The position numbers and the translations under genes were made by a program. The notes below the pieces were generated by a model. That model ran no database searches, was not told the DNA's origin, and saw only the letters and a program-made list of their open reading frames with translations. Below are positions 18,744 through 28,128 of a stretch of 64,000 nucleotides of DNA, piece by piece. The DNA comes from Erwinia sp. JUb26 (lineage in GTDB: Bacteria; Pseudomonadota; Gammaproteobacteria; Enterobacterales; Enterobacteriaceae), in NCBI RefSeq assembly GCF_003751505.1, contig NZ_RJVB01000010.1, positions 62,001-126,000 of the forward strand. The letters run 5' to 3'. Position 1 is the stretch's first letter; the number at the start of each line of letters is the position of its first letter.

Positions 18744-20429
18744 TCACACCACGGTGAAGCCGAGCATCATCCCGGTATCTTCATGCTCCAGCAGGTGACA
18801 GTGCGCCATATAGGCGTTGGCTTTGTCCGCCTTATGGTTAAAGCGCACCAGAATTTCGCTACGCCCGCCTTCTACATGCACCATGTCCTTCCAGCCGCTG
18901 CGGTGCGCGGCTGGCGGTTTGCCATTTTCAGACAGGATGCGGAACTGGGTACCGTGAACGTGGAAGGGATGCATCATCATGTCGCCCTCACCGGAGATGG
19001 TCCACTTCTCCCATATGCCCTGCTTCGCCTCAAACGCAGGTTTATCCATATTGAAAGCAACGCCGTTAATCTTATTTCCCTGATGGAAGTCGAATGGCGC
19101 GGCGGATTTCTCCGGCTTACCTTTCATATCGCCGTGGCCCATCGCCTTCTTGCCATGGTCCATCCCGGCCATATTTCCGTGATCCATTCCGCCCATGCTG
19201 CCGTGGTCCATGCCCTGCATCTTCCCAGCTGGCGCTGTTGCAGAATGATCGCTTTTCGCTCCCCCCATGCCATGCGCGGACATATCCATCCCCGCAATTG
19301 CCGCATGGCCGTATTTATCCATCAGCGCCTGCATGCCCCGGCGGTCCAGCTCGGGATCCATCATCAGCTGCAGCCAGCGGGTGTCGGAAGCCTGCGGCAC
19401 GGCAACGGCGGGCATCTCCACCAGCTTATCGGGCAGAGTGCCACTGGCCATCACCCGCAGCGGGGTAATCGACAGCACCGGCAGCGGCTGGTCAAACGGC
19501 GTTAGCGTCATGCCCATCTGGCGCACCGGCAGCGTTTGCAACTCAAACGGCTTGCCGTCGGAGGTATCCACCAGCACTTCGAAACGTTCACCCGGCATCA
19601 TCGGCAGCTCGCTGAGTTTGACCGGTTCCGCCAGCAGTCCACCGTCGCTGGCAATAACGTACATCGGGCGGCTGTCACTGGTTGTCAGGTTCAGCGAGCG
19701 GGCGTTGCAGCCGTTCAGCAGGCGCAGGCGCAGCCAGCCGCGCGGCACGCCGTGCTGCGGATAAATCTCGCCGTTGGTCAGCAGCATATCGCCGAACCAG
19801 CCGACCGCCGCATCCATCACATCCAGCCGATAGTCAATTTTGCTGCCGTCTTCGGTCAGGCGTTTATCCTGCAGGATCACCGGAATATCATCCACGCCCC
19901 ACTGTTTCGGCAGCAGCAGTTTGCCACTCTCGGGATCGTTTATCAGCACCAGGCCCGCCAGTCCCTGCGCAACCTGATAGCCGGTACGGCCATGCTGATG
20001 AGGGTGGAACCAGCAGGTTGCGGCGGGCTGGTCCGGGGTAAAGCTGACGCTGCGCTGCTGCCCCGGTTCAATCCTCGCCTGTGGTCCGCCGTCCACTTCG
20101 CCGGGGATCTCCAGCCCGTGCCAGTGCACGGTGGTCGTGTCGGGCAGGCGGTTGAAGATATTCACACGGACTTCTTTACCACGATCCAGCTGGATTGCCG
20201 GACCGAGCAGGCTGCCGTTATAGCCCCAGGTCGGAACGTCCTTGCCCCGCCAGTGGCTGGAGCCCTGCTGGGCAACGAGTTTGATTTCACCGCGCGCATC
20301 GGGTAGCAGCAGTGAGGGAACGGGTAATAAAGGACGCTGTTCGGCCGCCATCAGCGAGCGGCTCCACAGCGGCAGGGCGCTGGCTGCGCCAAGTGCGGCG
20401 CTTAATTTGAGAAAGTCACGACGTTGCAT
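18744..20429 (-). CDS. cueO: Multicopper oxidase, periplasmic cuprous oxidase
   Basis: CueO oxidises Cu(I) to the less toxic Cu(II) in the periplasm. The 561-aa protein opens with a Tat signal ([20 protein letters not shown]). All copper-binding motifs are present: [28 protein letters not shown], and [14 protein letters not shown] Met/His-rich insert with repeats of MDHGSMGG type at about residues 380-440 is the family's copper-sensing lid. The start was placed at the second of two tandem ATGs, to give the family N-terminus and better spacing from AAGGA. A CueR-type promoter lies directly upstream. Confidence 0.96.
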   Translation of the reverse strand: MQRRDFLKLSAALGAASALPLWSRSLMAAEQRPLLPVPSLLLPDARGEIKLVAQQGSSHWRGKDVPTWGYNGSLLGPAIQLDRGKEVRVNIFNRLPDTTTVHWHGLEIPGEVDGGPQARIEPGQQRSVSFTPDQPAATCWFHPHQHGRTGYQVAQGLAGLVLINDPESGKLLLPKQWGVDDIPVILQDKRLTEDGSKIDYRLDVMDAAVGWFGDMLLTNGEIYPQHGVPRGWLRLRLLNGCNARSLNLTTSDSRPMYVIASDGGLLAEPVKLSELPMMPGERFEVLVDTSDGKPFELQTLPVRQMGMTLTPFDQPLPVLSITPLRVMASGTLPDKLVEMPAVAVPQASDTRWLQLMMDPELDRRGMQALMDKYGHAAIAGMDMSAHGMGGAKSDHSATAPAGKMQGMDHGSMGGMDHGNMAGMDHGKKAMGHGDMKGKPEKSAAPFDFHQGNKINGVAFNMDKPAFEAKQGIWEKWTISGEGDMMMHPFHVHGTQFRILSENGKPPAAHRSGWKDMVHVEGGRSEILVRFNHKADKANAYMAHCHLLEHEDTGMMLGFTVV

Positions 20430-20465
20430 CATTCATTCCTTTTTTCAGATGTCGAAAACACAGGC

Positions 20466-20496
20466 AGCATAAACCCTTACCCAGCGGGAAGGTCAA
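20466..20496 (-). promoter_or_regulatory. MerR-family (CueR) promoter of cueO
   Basis: On the minus strand, TTGACC (-35) and TATGCT (-10) are separated by exactly 19 bp. The spacer holds the dyad CCTTCCCGCTGGGTAAGG. A 19-bp spacer with a centred dyad is the hallmark of MerR-type activation, and CCTTCC/GGAAGG-like arms are what E. coli CueR binds. The start of cueO is about 35 bp downstream. Confidence 0.85.
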
Positions 20497-20608
20497 GCCG
20501 CGATAAAAGGGCGAAAACGGGTTATCGCAGGCTTTCTAAGGGAAAAGGGGCTGGCACCCGGCCTGAACTGTGCTAACGTTTGCTCATTGCACACGAATGA
20601 GAACAACT

Positions 20609-20956
20609 ATGAAGACAAGCATCAAGGCTCTGTTGCTGTTAGGGCTTTTTGGCTTCTCCTCCACCAGTTTCGCCCTGAGCGAATCGGAAGCAGAAGATTT
20701 GGCCGATTTAACTGCCGTATTTGTTTATCTGAAAAATGACTGTGGCTACCAGGATCTTCCGGACGGGCAGGTTCGCCGCGCACTGATGTTCTACGCGCAG
20801 CAAAATCGCTGGGATCTCAGCAATTACAATAGCTTCAATATGAAATCGCTCGGTGAGGACAGCTATCGCGATCTGAGCGGCATTGCCATTCCGAACGATA
20901 CCAAGTGCAAATCGCTGGCCCGTGACTCCCTGAGCCTGCTTGCCTACGTCAGATAA
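20609..20956 (+). CDS. yacC: Small secreted protein YacC
   Basis: A 115-aa protein with an N-terminal signal peptide (MKTSIKALLLLGLFGFSS, cleavage probably after SFA) and a conserved body (SESEAEDLADLTAVFVYLKN, and DSLSLLAYVR at the end). Two cysteines could form a disulfide in the periplasm. It is clearly E. coli YacC by sequence and position before speE. The start at 20609 restores the signal peptide; the longer frame to 20570 adds unrelated residues. Its function is not established. Confidence 0.93.
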   Translation: MKTSIKALLLLGLFGFSSTSFALSESEAEDLADLTAVFVYLKNDCGYQDLPDGQVRRALMFYAQQNRWDLSNYNSFNMKSLGEDSYRDLSGIAIPNDTKCKSLARDSLSLLAYVR

Positions 20957-21065
20957 TCACCCGCTTTCCCCCTTCCCGCGTCCGAATTGACCGTGCAACC
21001 ACGGTCAGAAATGGCTATTCTAATGCCCCCATTTTTCGTGGCTGTTATGAGGAGAAAACCCCACC

Positions 21066-21923
21066 ATGGCCGATAAAGAAATGTGGTATGAAACCCTTCA
21101 TGCCGGATTCGGACAGTATTTTTCTGTCGATAACGTACTGTATCGCGAACAGACCGGGCACCAGGATCTGATCATCTTTGAAAATGCCGCGCTGGGCCGT
21201 GTAATGGCGCTGGACGGCGTAGTACAAACCACCGAGCGCGATGAGTTCATTTATCATGAGATGATGACCCATATTCCCCTGCTGGCCCACGGCGCGGCGG
21301 AGAGCGTGCTTATCATCGGCGGCGGCGACGGTGCCATGCTGCGCGAAGTGAGCCGCCATCAGGGCATCAAAAAAATCACCATGGTTGAGATCGATGCCGG
21401 GGTGGTGACGTTCTGCAAACAGTATCTGCCGAACCACAGCCAGGGTGCTTATGACGACCCGCGCTTTACGCTGGTGATTGATGACGGCGTGAACTTCGTG
21501 AAGCAAACCGCTGAGAAGTTTGACGTGATTATCTCTGACTGCACCGACCCGATTGGTCCGGGAGAGAGCCTGTTCACCTCAGAATTCTACGCCGGCTGCC
21601 ATCGTATCCTTCATGAAAATGGCATCTTCGTGGCGCAGAATGGCGTCTGCTTCCTGCAGCAGGACGAAGCGGTCAACAGCCATCGCAAGCTCGGCCATTA
21701 CTTCAAAGACGTCAGCTTCTATCAGGCGGCGGTCCCGACCTACTACGGCGGCATCATGACCTTTGCCTGGGCCAGCGATAATCCGGCACTGCGTCAGCTG
21801 GATGCGTCAACGATTGCCAAGCGCTTTACCGCCTCCGGGCTGACCTGCCGTTACTACAATCCGGCAATCCACGCGGGCAGTTTTGCCCTGCCACAGTATC
21901 TGTTAAATGCACTGGTCGGCTGA
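21066..21923 (+). CDS. speE: Spermidine synthase
   Basis: SpeE transfers aminopropyl from decarboxylated SAM to putrescine. The 285-aa sequence has the Rossmann motif [15 protein letters not shown], the putrescine and dcSAM contacts [15 protein letters not shown], and the N-terminal [16 protein letters not shown]. Its start follows GAGGAGAA. speD follows after 27 bp, giving the usual speED unit that makes both enzyme and substrate. Confidence 0.97.
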   Translation: MADKEMWYETLHAGFGQYFSVDNVLYREQTGHQDLIIFENAALGRVMALDGVVQTTERDEFIYHEMMTHIPLLAHGAAESVLIIGGGDGAMLREVSRHQGIKKITMVEIDAGVVTFCKQYLPNHSQGAYDDPRFTLVIDDGVNFVKQTAEKFDVIISDCTDPIGPGESLFTSEFYAGCHRILHENGIFVAQNGVCFLQQDEAVNSHRKLGHYFKDVSFYQAAVPTYYGGIMTFAWASDNPALRQLDASTIAKRFTASGLTCRYYNPAIHAGSFALPQYLLNALVG

Positions 21924-21950
21924 CCGGGCATTTTAAGGGGGTGACCTAAA

Positions 21951-22760
21951 TTGCAAAAGCTTAAACTACATGGCTTCAACAACCTGACGAAAAGCCTGAG
22001 TTTTTGTATCTACGATATCTGTTACGCGAACACTGAAGCGGAACGCGACGGATATATTGCGTACATTGATGAGCAGTACAACGCCAACCGTCTGACGGAA
22101 ATTCTCAGCGAAACCTGCTCGATTATCGGCGCTAACGTGCTGAATATTGCCCGCCAGGACTACGAGCCACAGGGCGCCAGCGTGACGATTCTGGTCAGCG
22201 AAGAGCCAATCGATCCGCGCGATATTGATACCTCTGAACATCCCGGCCCGCTGCCGAACTCGGTGGTTGCCCATCTGGATAAAAGCCATATCTGTGTGCA
22301 TACCTACCCGGAAAGCCACCCGGAAGGCGGTCTGTGTACCTTCCGCGCCGATATCGAAGTGTCGACCTGCGGGGTGATTTCGCCGCTGAAAGCGCTGAAC
22401 TACCTGATTCACCAGCTGGAATCCGATATTGTCACCATCGACTATCGCGTGCGCGGTTTCACCCGCGACGTGAACGGGGTGAAACACTTTATCGACCATG
22501 AGATCAATTCAATCCAGAACTTTATGTCCGACGACATGAAAGGGATGTATGACATGATGGACGTGAACGTCTATCAGGAAAATATTTTTCACACCAAGAT
22601 GTTGCTGAAGGATTTCGATCTTCGCCACTATCTGTTTAACACTAAACCTGACGATCTCAGCCCGCAGGAGCACAAGCGGATCACCGATCTGCTGTGGAAA
22701 GAGATGCGTGAGATTTACTACGGACGCAATATTCCGTCGGTGGGATTAAAAACGCAGTAA
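21951..22760 (+). CDS. speD: S-adenosylmethionine decarboxylase proenzyme
   Basis: SpeD decarboxylates SAM to supply the aminopropyl donor for SpeE. It is a pyruvoyl enzyme that cleaves itself at Lys111-Ser112 ([20 protein letters not shown]); the site is intact. The product is 269 aa, about 5 longer than E. coli SpeD at the C-terminus. The start is TTG at 21951, supported by AAGGGGG 9 bp upstream and by the conserved N-terminus [18 protein letters not shown] perfect hairpin terminates the operon. Confidence 0.96.
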   Translation: MQKLKLHGFNNLTKSLSFCIYDICYANTEAERDGYIAYIDEQYNANRLTEILSETCSIIGANVLNIARQDYEPQGASVTILVSEEPIDPRDIDTSEHPGPLPNSVVAHLDKSHICVHTYPESHPEGGLCTFRADIEVSTCGVISPLKALNYLIHQLESDIVTIDYRVRGFTRDVNGVKHFIDHEINSIQNFMSDDMKGMYDMMDVNVYQENIFHTKMLLKDFDLRHYLFNTKPDDLSPQEHKRITDLLWKEMREIYYGRNIPSVGLKTQ

Positions 22761-22763
22761 GGA

Positions 22764-22787
22764 TCTGGCCCTGACTACAGGGCCAGA
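22764..22787. terminator. Hairpin ending speED, shared with the deoR gene
   Basis: TCTGGCCCTG pairs perfectly with CAGGGCCAGA around a 4-nt loop. It lies just after speD and overlaps the last codons of the convergent deoR-type gene. No long T-run follows. Confidence 0.65.
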
Positions 22788-23536
22788 CTTAACGAAAATG
22801 ACTGTCCGCTCAGTTCCTGCTGGGATTCAGCGGACAGCTGCGTATCGGTAATAATATCGCTCAGCTGATGCAGCGGCGCGGCCTGGAACAGCGACCACGA
22901 GCCGTATTTGCTGCTGTCGGCCAGCAGCACCCGGCGACGGGCATTCACCAGCAAATCCTGCTTCAGCCCCGCTTTCTCCTCGGTGGGTGCCGTAATCCCC
23001 TTCTCCAGACTCCACGAGTTGCAGCTGACAAACGCGATATCGGGATAGATACCGCGCAGCAGGCGGCGGCCGTGTTCGCCAATACAGGACTGGCTGGAAT
23101 CATCAATCCGCCCGCCGATAATCGTCACTTCAATCTGCTTAAATTCGGCAAGAAACAGCGCGATATGCAAGTCGGCGGTGATCACCCGCAGCGGCAGATG
23201 GGTCAGCTGACGCGCCAGTTCCAGCATCGTGGTACCGGCATCCAGCACCACCGCATCGCCGGACTTCACCAGGCTGGCGGCATGGCGCGCAATGGTCTGC
23301 TTCTCCACCAGATGACGCTGCATTTTCTCCAGCGTCGTAGGCTGATTGGGGATAAAGCGATTGAGGGTCACGCCGCCGTGACTGCGGCTGATCACCCCTT
23401 CCCGATCGAGCTTGATTAAATCGCGTCGTATCGTGGCGGGTGACGCCGCAATGGCGGCCACCAGTTGATCAACGGTGACCAGATTATGACTTTTCAGATA
23501 GTCCATAATCTGATCGAGGCGGCTTTGTCCCTTCAT
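22775..23536 (-). CDS. DeoR-family transcriptional regulator
   Basis: The 253-aa protein has a DeoR winged HTH ([42 protein letters not shown]) and a C-terminal sugar-phosphate sensor domain of the DeoRC type ([29 protein letters not shown]). It is the last gene of the dtnK-pdxA2-deoR operon, 6 bp after pdxA2. It most likely controls this operon and the divergent adh operon through sites in 25800-26025, responding to a phosphorylated intermediate. That role is inferred from position. Confidence 0.9.
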   Translation of the reverse strand: MKGQSRLDQIMDYLKSHNLVTVDQLVAAIAASPATIRRDLIKLDREGVISRSHGGVTLNRFIPNQPTTLEKMQRHLVEKQTIARHAASLVKSGDAVVLDAGTTMLELARQLTHLPLRVITADLHIALFLAEFKQIEVTIIGGRIDDSSQSCIGEHGRRLLRGIYPDIAFVSCNSWSLEKGITAPTEEKAGLKQDLLVNARRRVLLADSSKYGSWSLFQAAPLHQLSDIITDTQLSAESQQELSGQSFSLSLAL

Positions 23537-23542
23537 AAACCC

Positions 23543-24523
23543 TTATGCAAGCTGCATCGCTAACTGAATAGAGATTGCCATGCTCGCAGAGTTCGCTTTT
23601 CCTGTCCAGGCAATATCAAACGCCGTTCCGTGGTCGGCGGAGGTGCGGATAAACGGCAGTCCGGCGGTGATGTTAACCCCGTCATAAAAGCCCAGCAGCT
23701 TCAGCGGAATGTGCCCCTGGTCATGGTACATCGCCACCACGATATCGTACTGGCCTTCCTGGCACTGCAGGAAAACGGTGTCCGGCGGGCACGGACCGTA
23801 AACGTCAAGACCCTGCGCCTTCATCGCCTGAACCGCCGGGCCAACGATGGTAATTTCTTCATCGCCAAACAGCCCGTTTTCACCCGCGTGCGGGTTAACC
23901 CCGGCAACGGCGATACGCGGCTTGTCGAAACCGACTCGCTTGAGGAAGGTGTCCGCCATGCCGATCACCGTTTCAATGCGCTCGCGGCCCAGTGTGTCGA
24001 GGAACTTGCGCAGGGCAATATGCGTGGTGACGTGGATCACCTTCAGCTTATCGGTATACAGTACCATCGCGTAGTTCTTGCTGTCGGTCAGCTTGGCCAG
24101 CAGCTCGGTATGCCCCGGATAAAGATGCCCGGCGGAGTGCAGCGCCTCTTTATTCAGCGGTGCCGTGGCGATAGCCTGCACCTCACCGGCCATCGCCAGC
24201 TCGGTGGCACGCTTCACGCAGCGGTAGGCCAGATCGCCCGCCGCCGCCTGCACCACGCCCGCCTGCAGGGCAGCCGGATCGGCCAGCGGCTCGTCAATAA
24301 CGTTAATAATGCCCGGTGCAAAATGCGCATCGGCCACACGTTCCAGCACCCGCAGTTCGGCCTGCGGCGTGATGTTCAGGCCGAGGATGCGGCGCAGCGT
24401 ACTGGCACAGCCCACCACCACCGCCGGACAGCCGGACAGCTCACCCTCACTCAGCGCCTTGATAATAATTTCAGGACCGATACCCGCCGGGTCGCCCATG
24501 GTGACTGCAATAACTTTACTCAC
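23543..24523 (-). CDS. pdxA2: PdxA2-family 4-phospho-acid dehydrogenase (decarboxylating)
   Basis: The 326-aa protein is a PdxA homologue: VTMGDPAGIGPEIIIKAL, GHTELLAKL, the metal histidine region VTTHIALRKF, GVNPHAGENGLFG, and AMYHDQGHIPLKLLGF. PdxA2 members oxidise and decarboxylate 4-phospho-D-threonate or 4-phospho-D-erythronate to dihydroxyacetone phosphate, working with a DUF1537 kinase. That partner is directly upstream and overlaps it by 8 bp. The start is GTG 24523, with AGGAG 7 bp before it; an ATG at 24538 lacks a ribosome site. True pdxA (vitamin B6) usually sits with rsmA elsewhere, which favours a catabolic role here. Confidence 0.9.
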   Translation of the reverse strand: MSKVIAVTMGDPAGIGPEIIIKALSEGELSGCPAVVVGCASTLRRILGLNITPQAELRVLERVADAHFAPGIINVIDEPLADPAALQAGVVQAAAGDLAYRCVKRATELAMAGEVQAIATAPLNKEALHSAGHLYPGHTELLAKLTDSKNYAMVLYTDKLKVIHVTTHIALRKFLDTLGRERIETVIGMADTFLKRVGFDKPRIAVAGVNPHAGENGLFGDEEITIVGPAVQAMKAQGLDVYGPCPPDTVFLQCQEGQYDIVVAMYHDQGHIPLKLLGFYDGVNITAGLPFIRTSADHGTAFDIAWTGKANSASMAISIQLAMQLA

Positions 24524-25799
24524 TCGACTTCTCCTCAATAAAACGAATCACTTCTACCAGGGTGTTTTCATCACCAAAGCCACCGGCCCGGGTCATCACC
24601 AGCAGGGAATCGGTAACATTTAATAAGCGGCCCCACGGCACACAGCCCGCGATTTGGCCTTCGATCTGGAATCCACCGGCACCCAGCCCGCGAGCGACGG
24701 CTATCGCCACATCGCCACCGGAGAGGTACAGGCCGCCGGGTTTTACCTCCTGCAGCACGTCGCGGGTCAGCGCCGCCAGCAGGGCACAAATTTGTTCACC
24801 GAGTTGAGCGCGGCTCAGCCGATGCTGCTCACACAGCGCCGCAATCGACTCGCGCTGGCTGCGATCCTGACAGGTGCGGATCACGCAGTGCTGCCCGGAC
24901 TGAAGCGCCTGCACCACCGCCTGCCGCCAGGCCTCGCGCTGCGGCCACGGCGGCGTGGCAAATAGTCCGCTGATATCAATATCCACCAGCGCGATCGGCT
25001 GCTGCTGCTGCAGGCGGGCAATCTGCTGCTGACCGATCTCACTCATCGATCCCACCACCGCCAGCGCCGGGCGCGGCTGACGCTCGGCCAGCAATCCGCT
25101 CAGCGCATCGCTCAGCCCGGCCGCCCCGACCAGTAAAGGACGCGGCAGCAGCTGCACGGCAGCCTGCATAATGCGCTGCAGATCGCCGTCGATTTCGGCA
25201 TCAACGATGATGAAACGCTGGCCGCCCGCCGCCGCCTGCTGCATCTGCGCCAGCAGATCGTCGCCGCGCACCGCCGACAGCGGCAGCGAAACGGAAGGTA
25301 ACCGGCTCTGCTCAGCCAGCCGTGCGGCAATGCTGGCGCTGCTCACCGGCGTTTTCGGATCGCTGGCAAACTCCGTTTCGGTCAGCAGCAGCCCGTGGAT
25401 ATAGCACTGGCCGTTGCGCGTTATCCGCCCCAGCCTTGGAACGGCGGGCACCACCAGCGCCAGTCCGGCTCCGCTAGTCAGCAGCGCCGCTTCGATTTCC
25501 GCCCCCAGGTTGCCCCGCAGCGTTGAATCAATCTTCTTAAACAGCCAGCCGTCCTCCAGCGCCTGCGGCCAGTGGGACAGCGCATCGCGCACCCGCTCCG
25601 CCGCTTCGCTGCCGTTCAGCGCGCGGCTGTCGGTGCCGATCACCCAGACGTCGGCGCTGCTCAGGTCCTGTGCAGCCCGGCTGTCGAACAGCACGTTCAC
25701 TCTGGCACCTGCCCGGGCCAGCCCGCTTCCGGCGTCATTGGCCCCGGTAAAATCATCGGCAATCACCACTACCGGCGTTTGCCATCTACGCTGCGTCAT
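24516..25799 (-). CDS. dtnK: DUF1537 four-carbon acid sugar kinase
   Basis: The 427-aa product has the N-terminal substrate domain VVVIADDFTGANDAGSGLARAGARV and the C-terminal nucleotide-binding domain (LYLSGGDVAIAVARGLGAGGF, GCVPWGRL), the layout of the DUF1537 acid-sugar kinases. Members phosphorylate D-threonate, D-erythronate or related C4 acids at O4. Next to PdxA2 the likeliest substrate is D-threonate, giving DHAP after two steps; D-erythronate cannot be excluded. It is first in its operon, with AGGAG before ATG 25799. Confidence 0.87.
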   Translation of the reverse strand: MTQRRWQTPVVVIADDFTGANDAGSGLARAGARVNVLFDSRAAQDLSSADVWVIGTDSRALNGSEAAERVRDALSHWPQALEDGWLFKKIDSTLRGNLGAEIEAALLTSGAGLALVVPAVPRLGRITRNGQCYIHGLLLTETEFASDPKTPVSSASIAARLAEQSRLPSVSLPLSAVRGDDLLAQMQQAAAGGQRFIIVDAEIDGDLQRIMQAAVQLLPRPLLVGAAGLSDALSGLLAERQPRPALAVVGSMSEIGQQQIARLQQQQPIALVDIDISGLFATPPWPQREAWRQAVVQALQSGQHCVIRTCQDRSQRESIAALCEQHRLSRAQLGEQICALLAALTRDVLQEVKPGGLYLSGGDVAIAVARGLGAGGFQIEGQIAGCVPWGRLLNVTDSLLVMTRAGGFGDENTLVEVIRFIEEKSSE

Positions 25800-26025
25800 T
25801 GTTACTCCTGCGGTCAGTCAAACGGCCTCGGTCATGATGCTGACAGTAAGTACCGCTGCAAACTTAGTATGATTATATTCAATCACATTTGATTAAATGT
25901 GAGCAACTTCAAATTAATCAGAATCAATATGTCCTATAAATTAGCCATCACAGGTAAGAAGTCTCTTACAAATGACGAAATACAATCACTGCGGCACAGG
26001 GCGGCGTGATGAGGAGAGGAAAAAA
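25800..26025. promoter_or_regulatory. Divergent promoter region of the acid-sugar locus
   Basis: This gap must drive dtnK leftward and the adh operon rightward. Near 25870-25901 two palindromes are nested: TGATT-N6-AATCA (25870-25885) and CACATTT-GATT-AAATGTG (25884-25901). The AATCA/TGATT words fit a DeoR-type operator. Exact promoter boxes are not assigned. Confidence 0.55.
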
Positions 26026-27174
26026 GTGAACATTAACAGCACCGTGATAGCAGGCTTTCAGACACTCAACGATATCGGCTACCTGCTGAAGGGCAAGCAG
26101 CGCGTCCTGCTGGTCACCGATAAGAACATTGCGGCGATCCCGGCGGTCCAGGCGCTGATCGATCAGGTTCGCGATCGGGTGTCATCTCTGCATATCGTGG
26201 GCAGCGTTCCGCCGGAACCGAGCCAGCACGACGTGGCGGCTATTCTGGCCGCGCTGGAAAGCCGCGATGTCGATCTGGTGATCGGCGTGGGCGGCGGCAG
26301 CGTACTGGATGTGGCCAAGCTGCTGTCGGTGCTGTGCGTTGAAGATGCACCGGGTCTGGATGCTCTGCTGGCCGGTGAAAAACCGCAGCGTCGCACCACC
26401 TCACTGCTGATCCCGACCACCGCAGGCACCGGTTCTGAAGCCACGCCAAACGCGATTCTGGCCATCCCGGAAAAAGAGACCAAGGTCGGGATTATCTCCC
26501 CGGTGATGCTGCCGGACTATGTGGTGCTGGCCCCGGAGCTGACCACCAGCATGCCGGCGCATATCGCCTCCTCCACCGGTATTGATGCGCTGTGCCATCT
26601 GATTGAGTGCTTTACCGCCACCGTCGCCAACCCGGTCAGCGACAACTATGCGCTGATTGGCCTGAAGAAACTGTTTACCAGCCTGGAAACCACCATTGCC
26701 GAACCGGAAAACCTCGCGGCGCGGCTGGATATGCTGTGGGCCTCTTACTACGGCGGCGCGGCTATCGCCCACGCGGGCACGCACCTGGTTCACGCCATGT
26801 CCTACCCGCTGGGCGGCAAATACCATCTGCCGCACGGCGTTGCCAACGCCATTCTGCTGGCACCGTGCATGCGCTTCGTGCGCCCGGCGGCGGTCAGCAA
26901 GTTTGCCATGGCCTGGGACCTGGTGCCGGGAGCGGACACCTCGCTGACGGACGAAGAGAAATCCCACGCGCTGGTGGACTACTTCTCCGCCCTGGTACAG
27001 CGCCTGAAACTGCCCGCCAGCCTGGAAGAGCTGGGCATTGGCGCCGATCACCTGCCCTATTTAGTTGAAGCCGCACTGGACGTACAGCGACTGATGAAGA
27101 ACGTGCCAACGGCGGTCAGCGCCAGCAACGTGCGTAACGTCTACCTGACCCTGTTTCCGGCCCTGAATCACTGA
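26026..27174 (+). CDS. Iron-containing alcohol dehydrogenase family protein
   Basis: The 382-aa protein is a group III (Fe) alcohol dehydrogenase: NAD-binding VIGVGGGSVLDVAKLLSVL, LLIPTTAGTGSEATPNAIL, and the metal site Asp/His in SSTGIDALCHLIECF plus the two His of GGKYHLPHGVANAILL. The start is GTG 26026, with GAGGAGAGG upstream; the family-like sequence begins there. It heads the rightward operon and probably oxidises or reduces a small hydroxy-acid or aldehyde of the pathway. Substrate is not known. Confidence 0.88.
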   Translation: MNINSTVIAGFQTLNDIGYLLKGKQRVLLVTDKNIAAIPAVQALIDQVRDRVSSLHIVGSVPPEPSQHDVAAILAALESRDVDLVIGVGGGSVLDVAKLLSVLCVEDAPGLDALLAGEKPQRRTTSLLIPTTAGTGSEATPNAILAIPEKETKVGIISPVMLPDYVVLAPELTTSMPAHIASSTGIDALCHLIECFTATVANPVSDNYALIGLKKLFTSLETTIAEPENLAARLDMLWASYYGGAAIAHAGTHLVHAMSYPLGGKYHLPHGVANAILLAPCMRFVRPAAVSKFAMAWDLVPGADTSLTDEEKSHALVDYFSALVQRLKLPASLEELGIGADHLPYLVEAALDVQRLMKNVPTAVSASNVRNVYLTLFPALNH

Positions 27175-27190
27175 TTAATCCGAGGATATG

Positions 27191-28075
27191 ATGAGTAAAA
27201 AAATTACCGGCGTACTGACCGCCATTGTGACCCCTTTTGATGCCGAAGGTGCCTACGCCGAAGCGGCGATGCGCCGCCAGATCCAGCGTCAGCTGGCCGC
27301 CGGAAACGGGATTTTCTGCGGCGGCACCAACGGTGAATTCTTCGTGCTGAACGAGCAGGAGAAGCTGGCCGTGACGGCAACCTGCGTGGATGAAGTGGCG
27401 GGTAAAGCCCATGTTGTCGCCCACGTCGGCGAGATCTCCACCCGCGAAACGATTCGCCTCGGCCGTCAGGTTGCGGCGATGGGCGTCGATGCAGTGTCGG
27501 TGATCACCCCATATTTTGTCCCGCTGAAGCAGTCCGAGCTGATCGCCCATTACACCGCAGTGGCCGACGCCCTGACCGTGCCGGTGTTCCTCTACAACAT
27601 TCCGGCGCGTACCGGCAACACCCTGCAGCCGGACACCGTTCGCCAGCTGGCGGCGCACCCGAACATCATCGGCATCAAAGACAGCGCGGGCAGCTATGAA
27701 AGCCTGAGCGGGTTCCTGGCGGCGGCGAAAGGCGCAGACAATTTTGACGTGCTGAACGGCCCGGACTCGCTGATCCATCAGGGCTTCGTTGACGGCTGCT
27801 CCGCCTGTATTTCCGGCCTGGCAAACGTCGCGCCGAAAGAGATCAACGCCATCTGGGCGCACTTCAACGCCGGTGATATCGACGCCTCCCGTAAGGCACA
27901 GGAAAACGTTACCGGGCTGCGTACCGATCTGTATGCCGTTGCCTTCTCTCCGGCGGCGGTGAAAAAGGCCGTGGCGCTGATGGGCCACGACGTCGGCGAC
28001 AGCCGCTATGCAGTGCAGTTCAATGCGGCCGAAGAGCAGCAAATCCGCCAGATCGTCAATCAGTACCTCCAGTAA
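27191..28075 (+). CDS. DapA/NanA-family lyase (class I aldolase)
   Basis: The 294-aa TIM-barrel protein has the family pattern GVLTAIVTPFD, a GTNGEFF phosphate-loop equivalent (DapA has GTTGES), the tyrosine in FLYNIPARTGN, and the Schiff-base lysine in IIGIKDSAGS. Such enzymes split or dehydrate 2-keto-3-deoxy sugar acids or make dihydrodipicolinate. The altered loop and the neighbours favour a sugar-acid substrate over lysine synthesis. The start was set at the second of two tandem ATGs, 5 bp after GAGG. Confidence 0.87.
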   Translation: MSKKITGVLTAIVTPFDAEGAYAEAAMRRQIQRQLAAGNGIFCGGTNGEFFVLNEQEKLAVTATCVDEVAGKAHVVAHVGEISTRETIRLGRQVAAMGVDAVSVITPYFVPLKQSELIAHYTAVADALTVPVFLYNIPARTGNTLQPDTVRQLAAHPNIIGIKDSAGSYESLSGFLAAAKGADNFDVLNGPDSLIHQGFVDGCSACISGLANVAPKEINAIWAHFNAGDIDASRKAQENVTGLRTDLYAVAFSPAAVKKAVALMGHDVGDSRYAVQFNAAEEQQIRQIVNQYLQ

Positions 28076-28128
28076 TTTATCCGGCGGCGCTGCGGTGCCG
28101 CCCGCACTGACATCCGGGACTCATTAGT

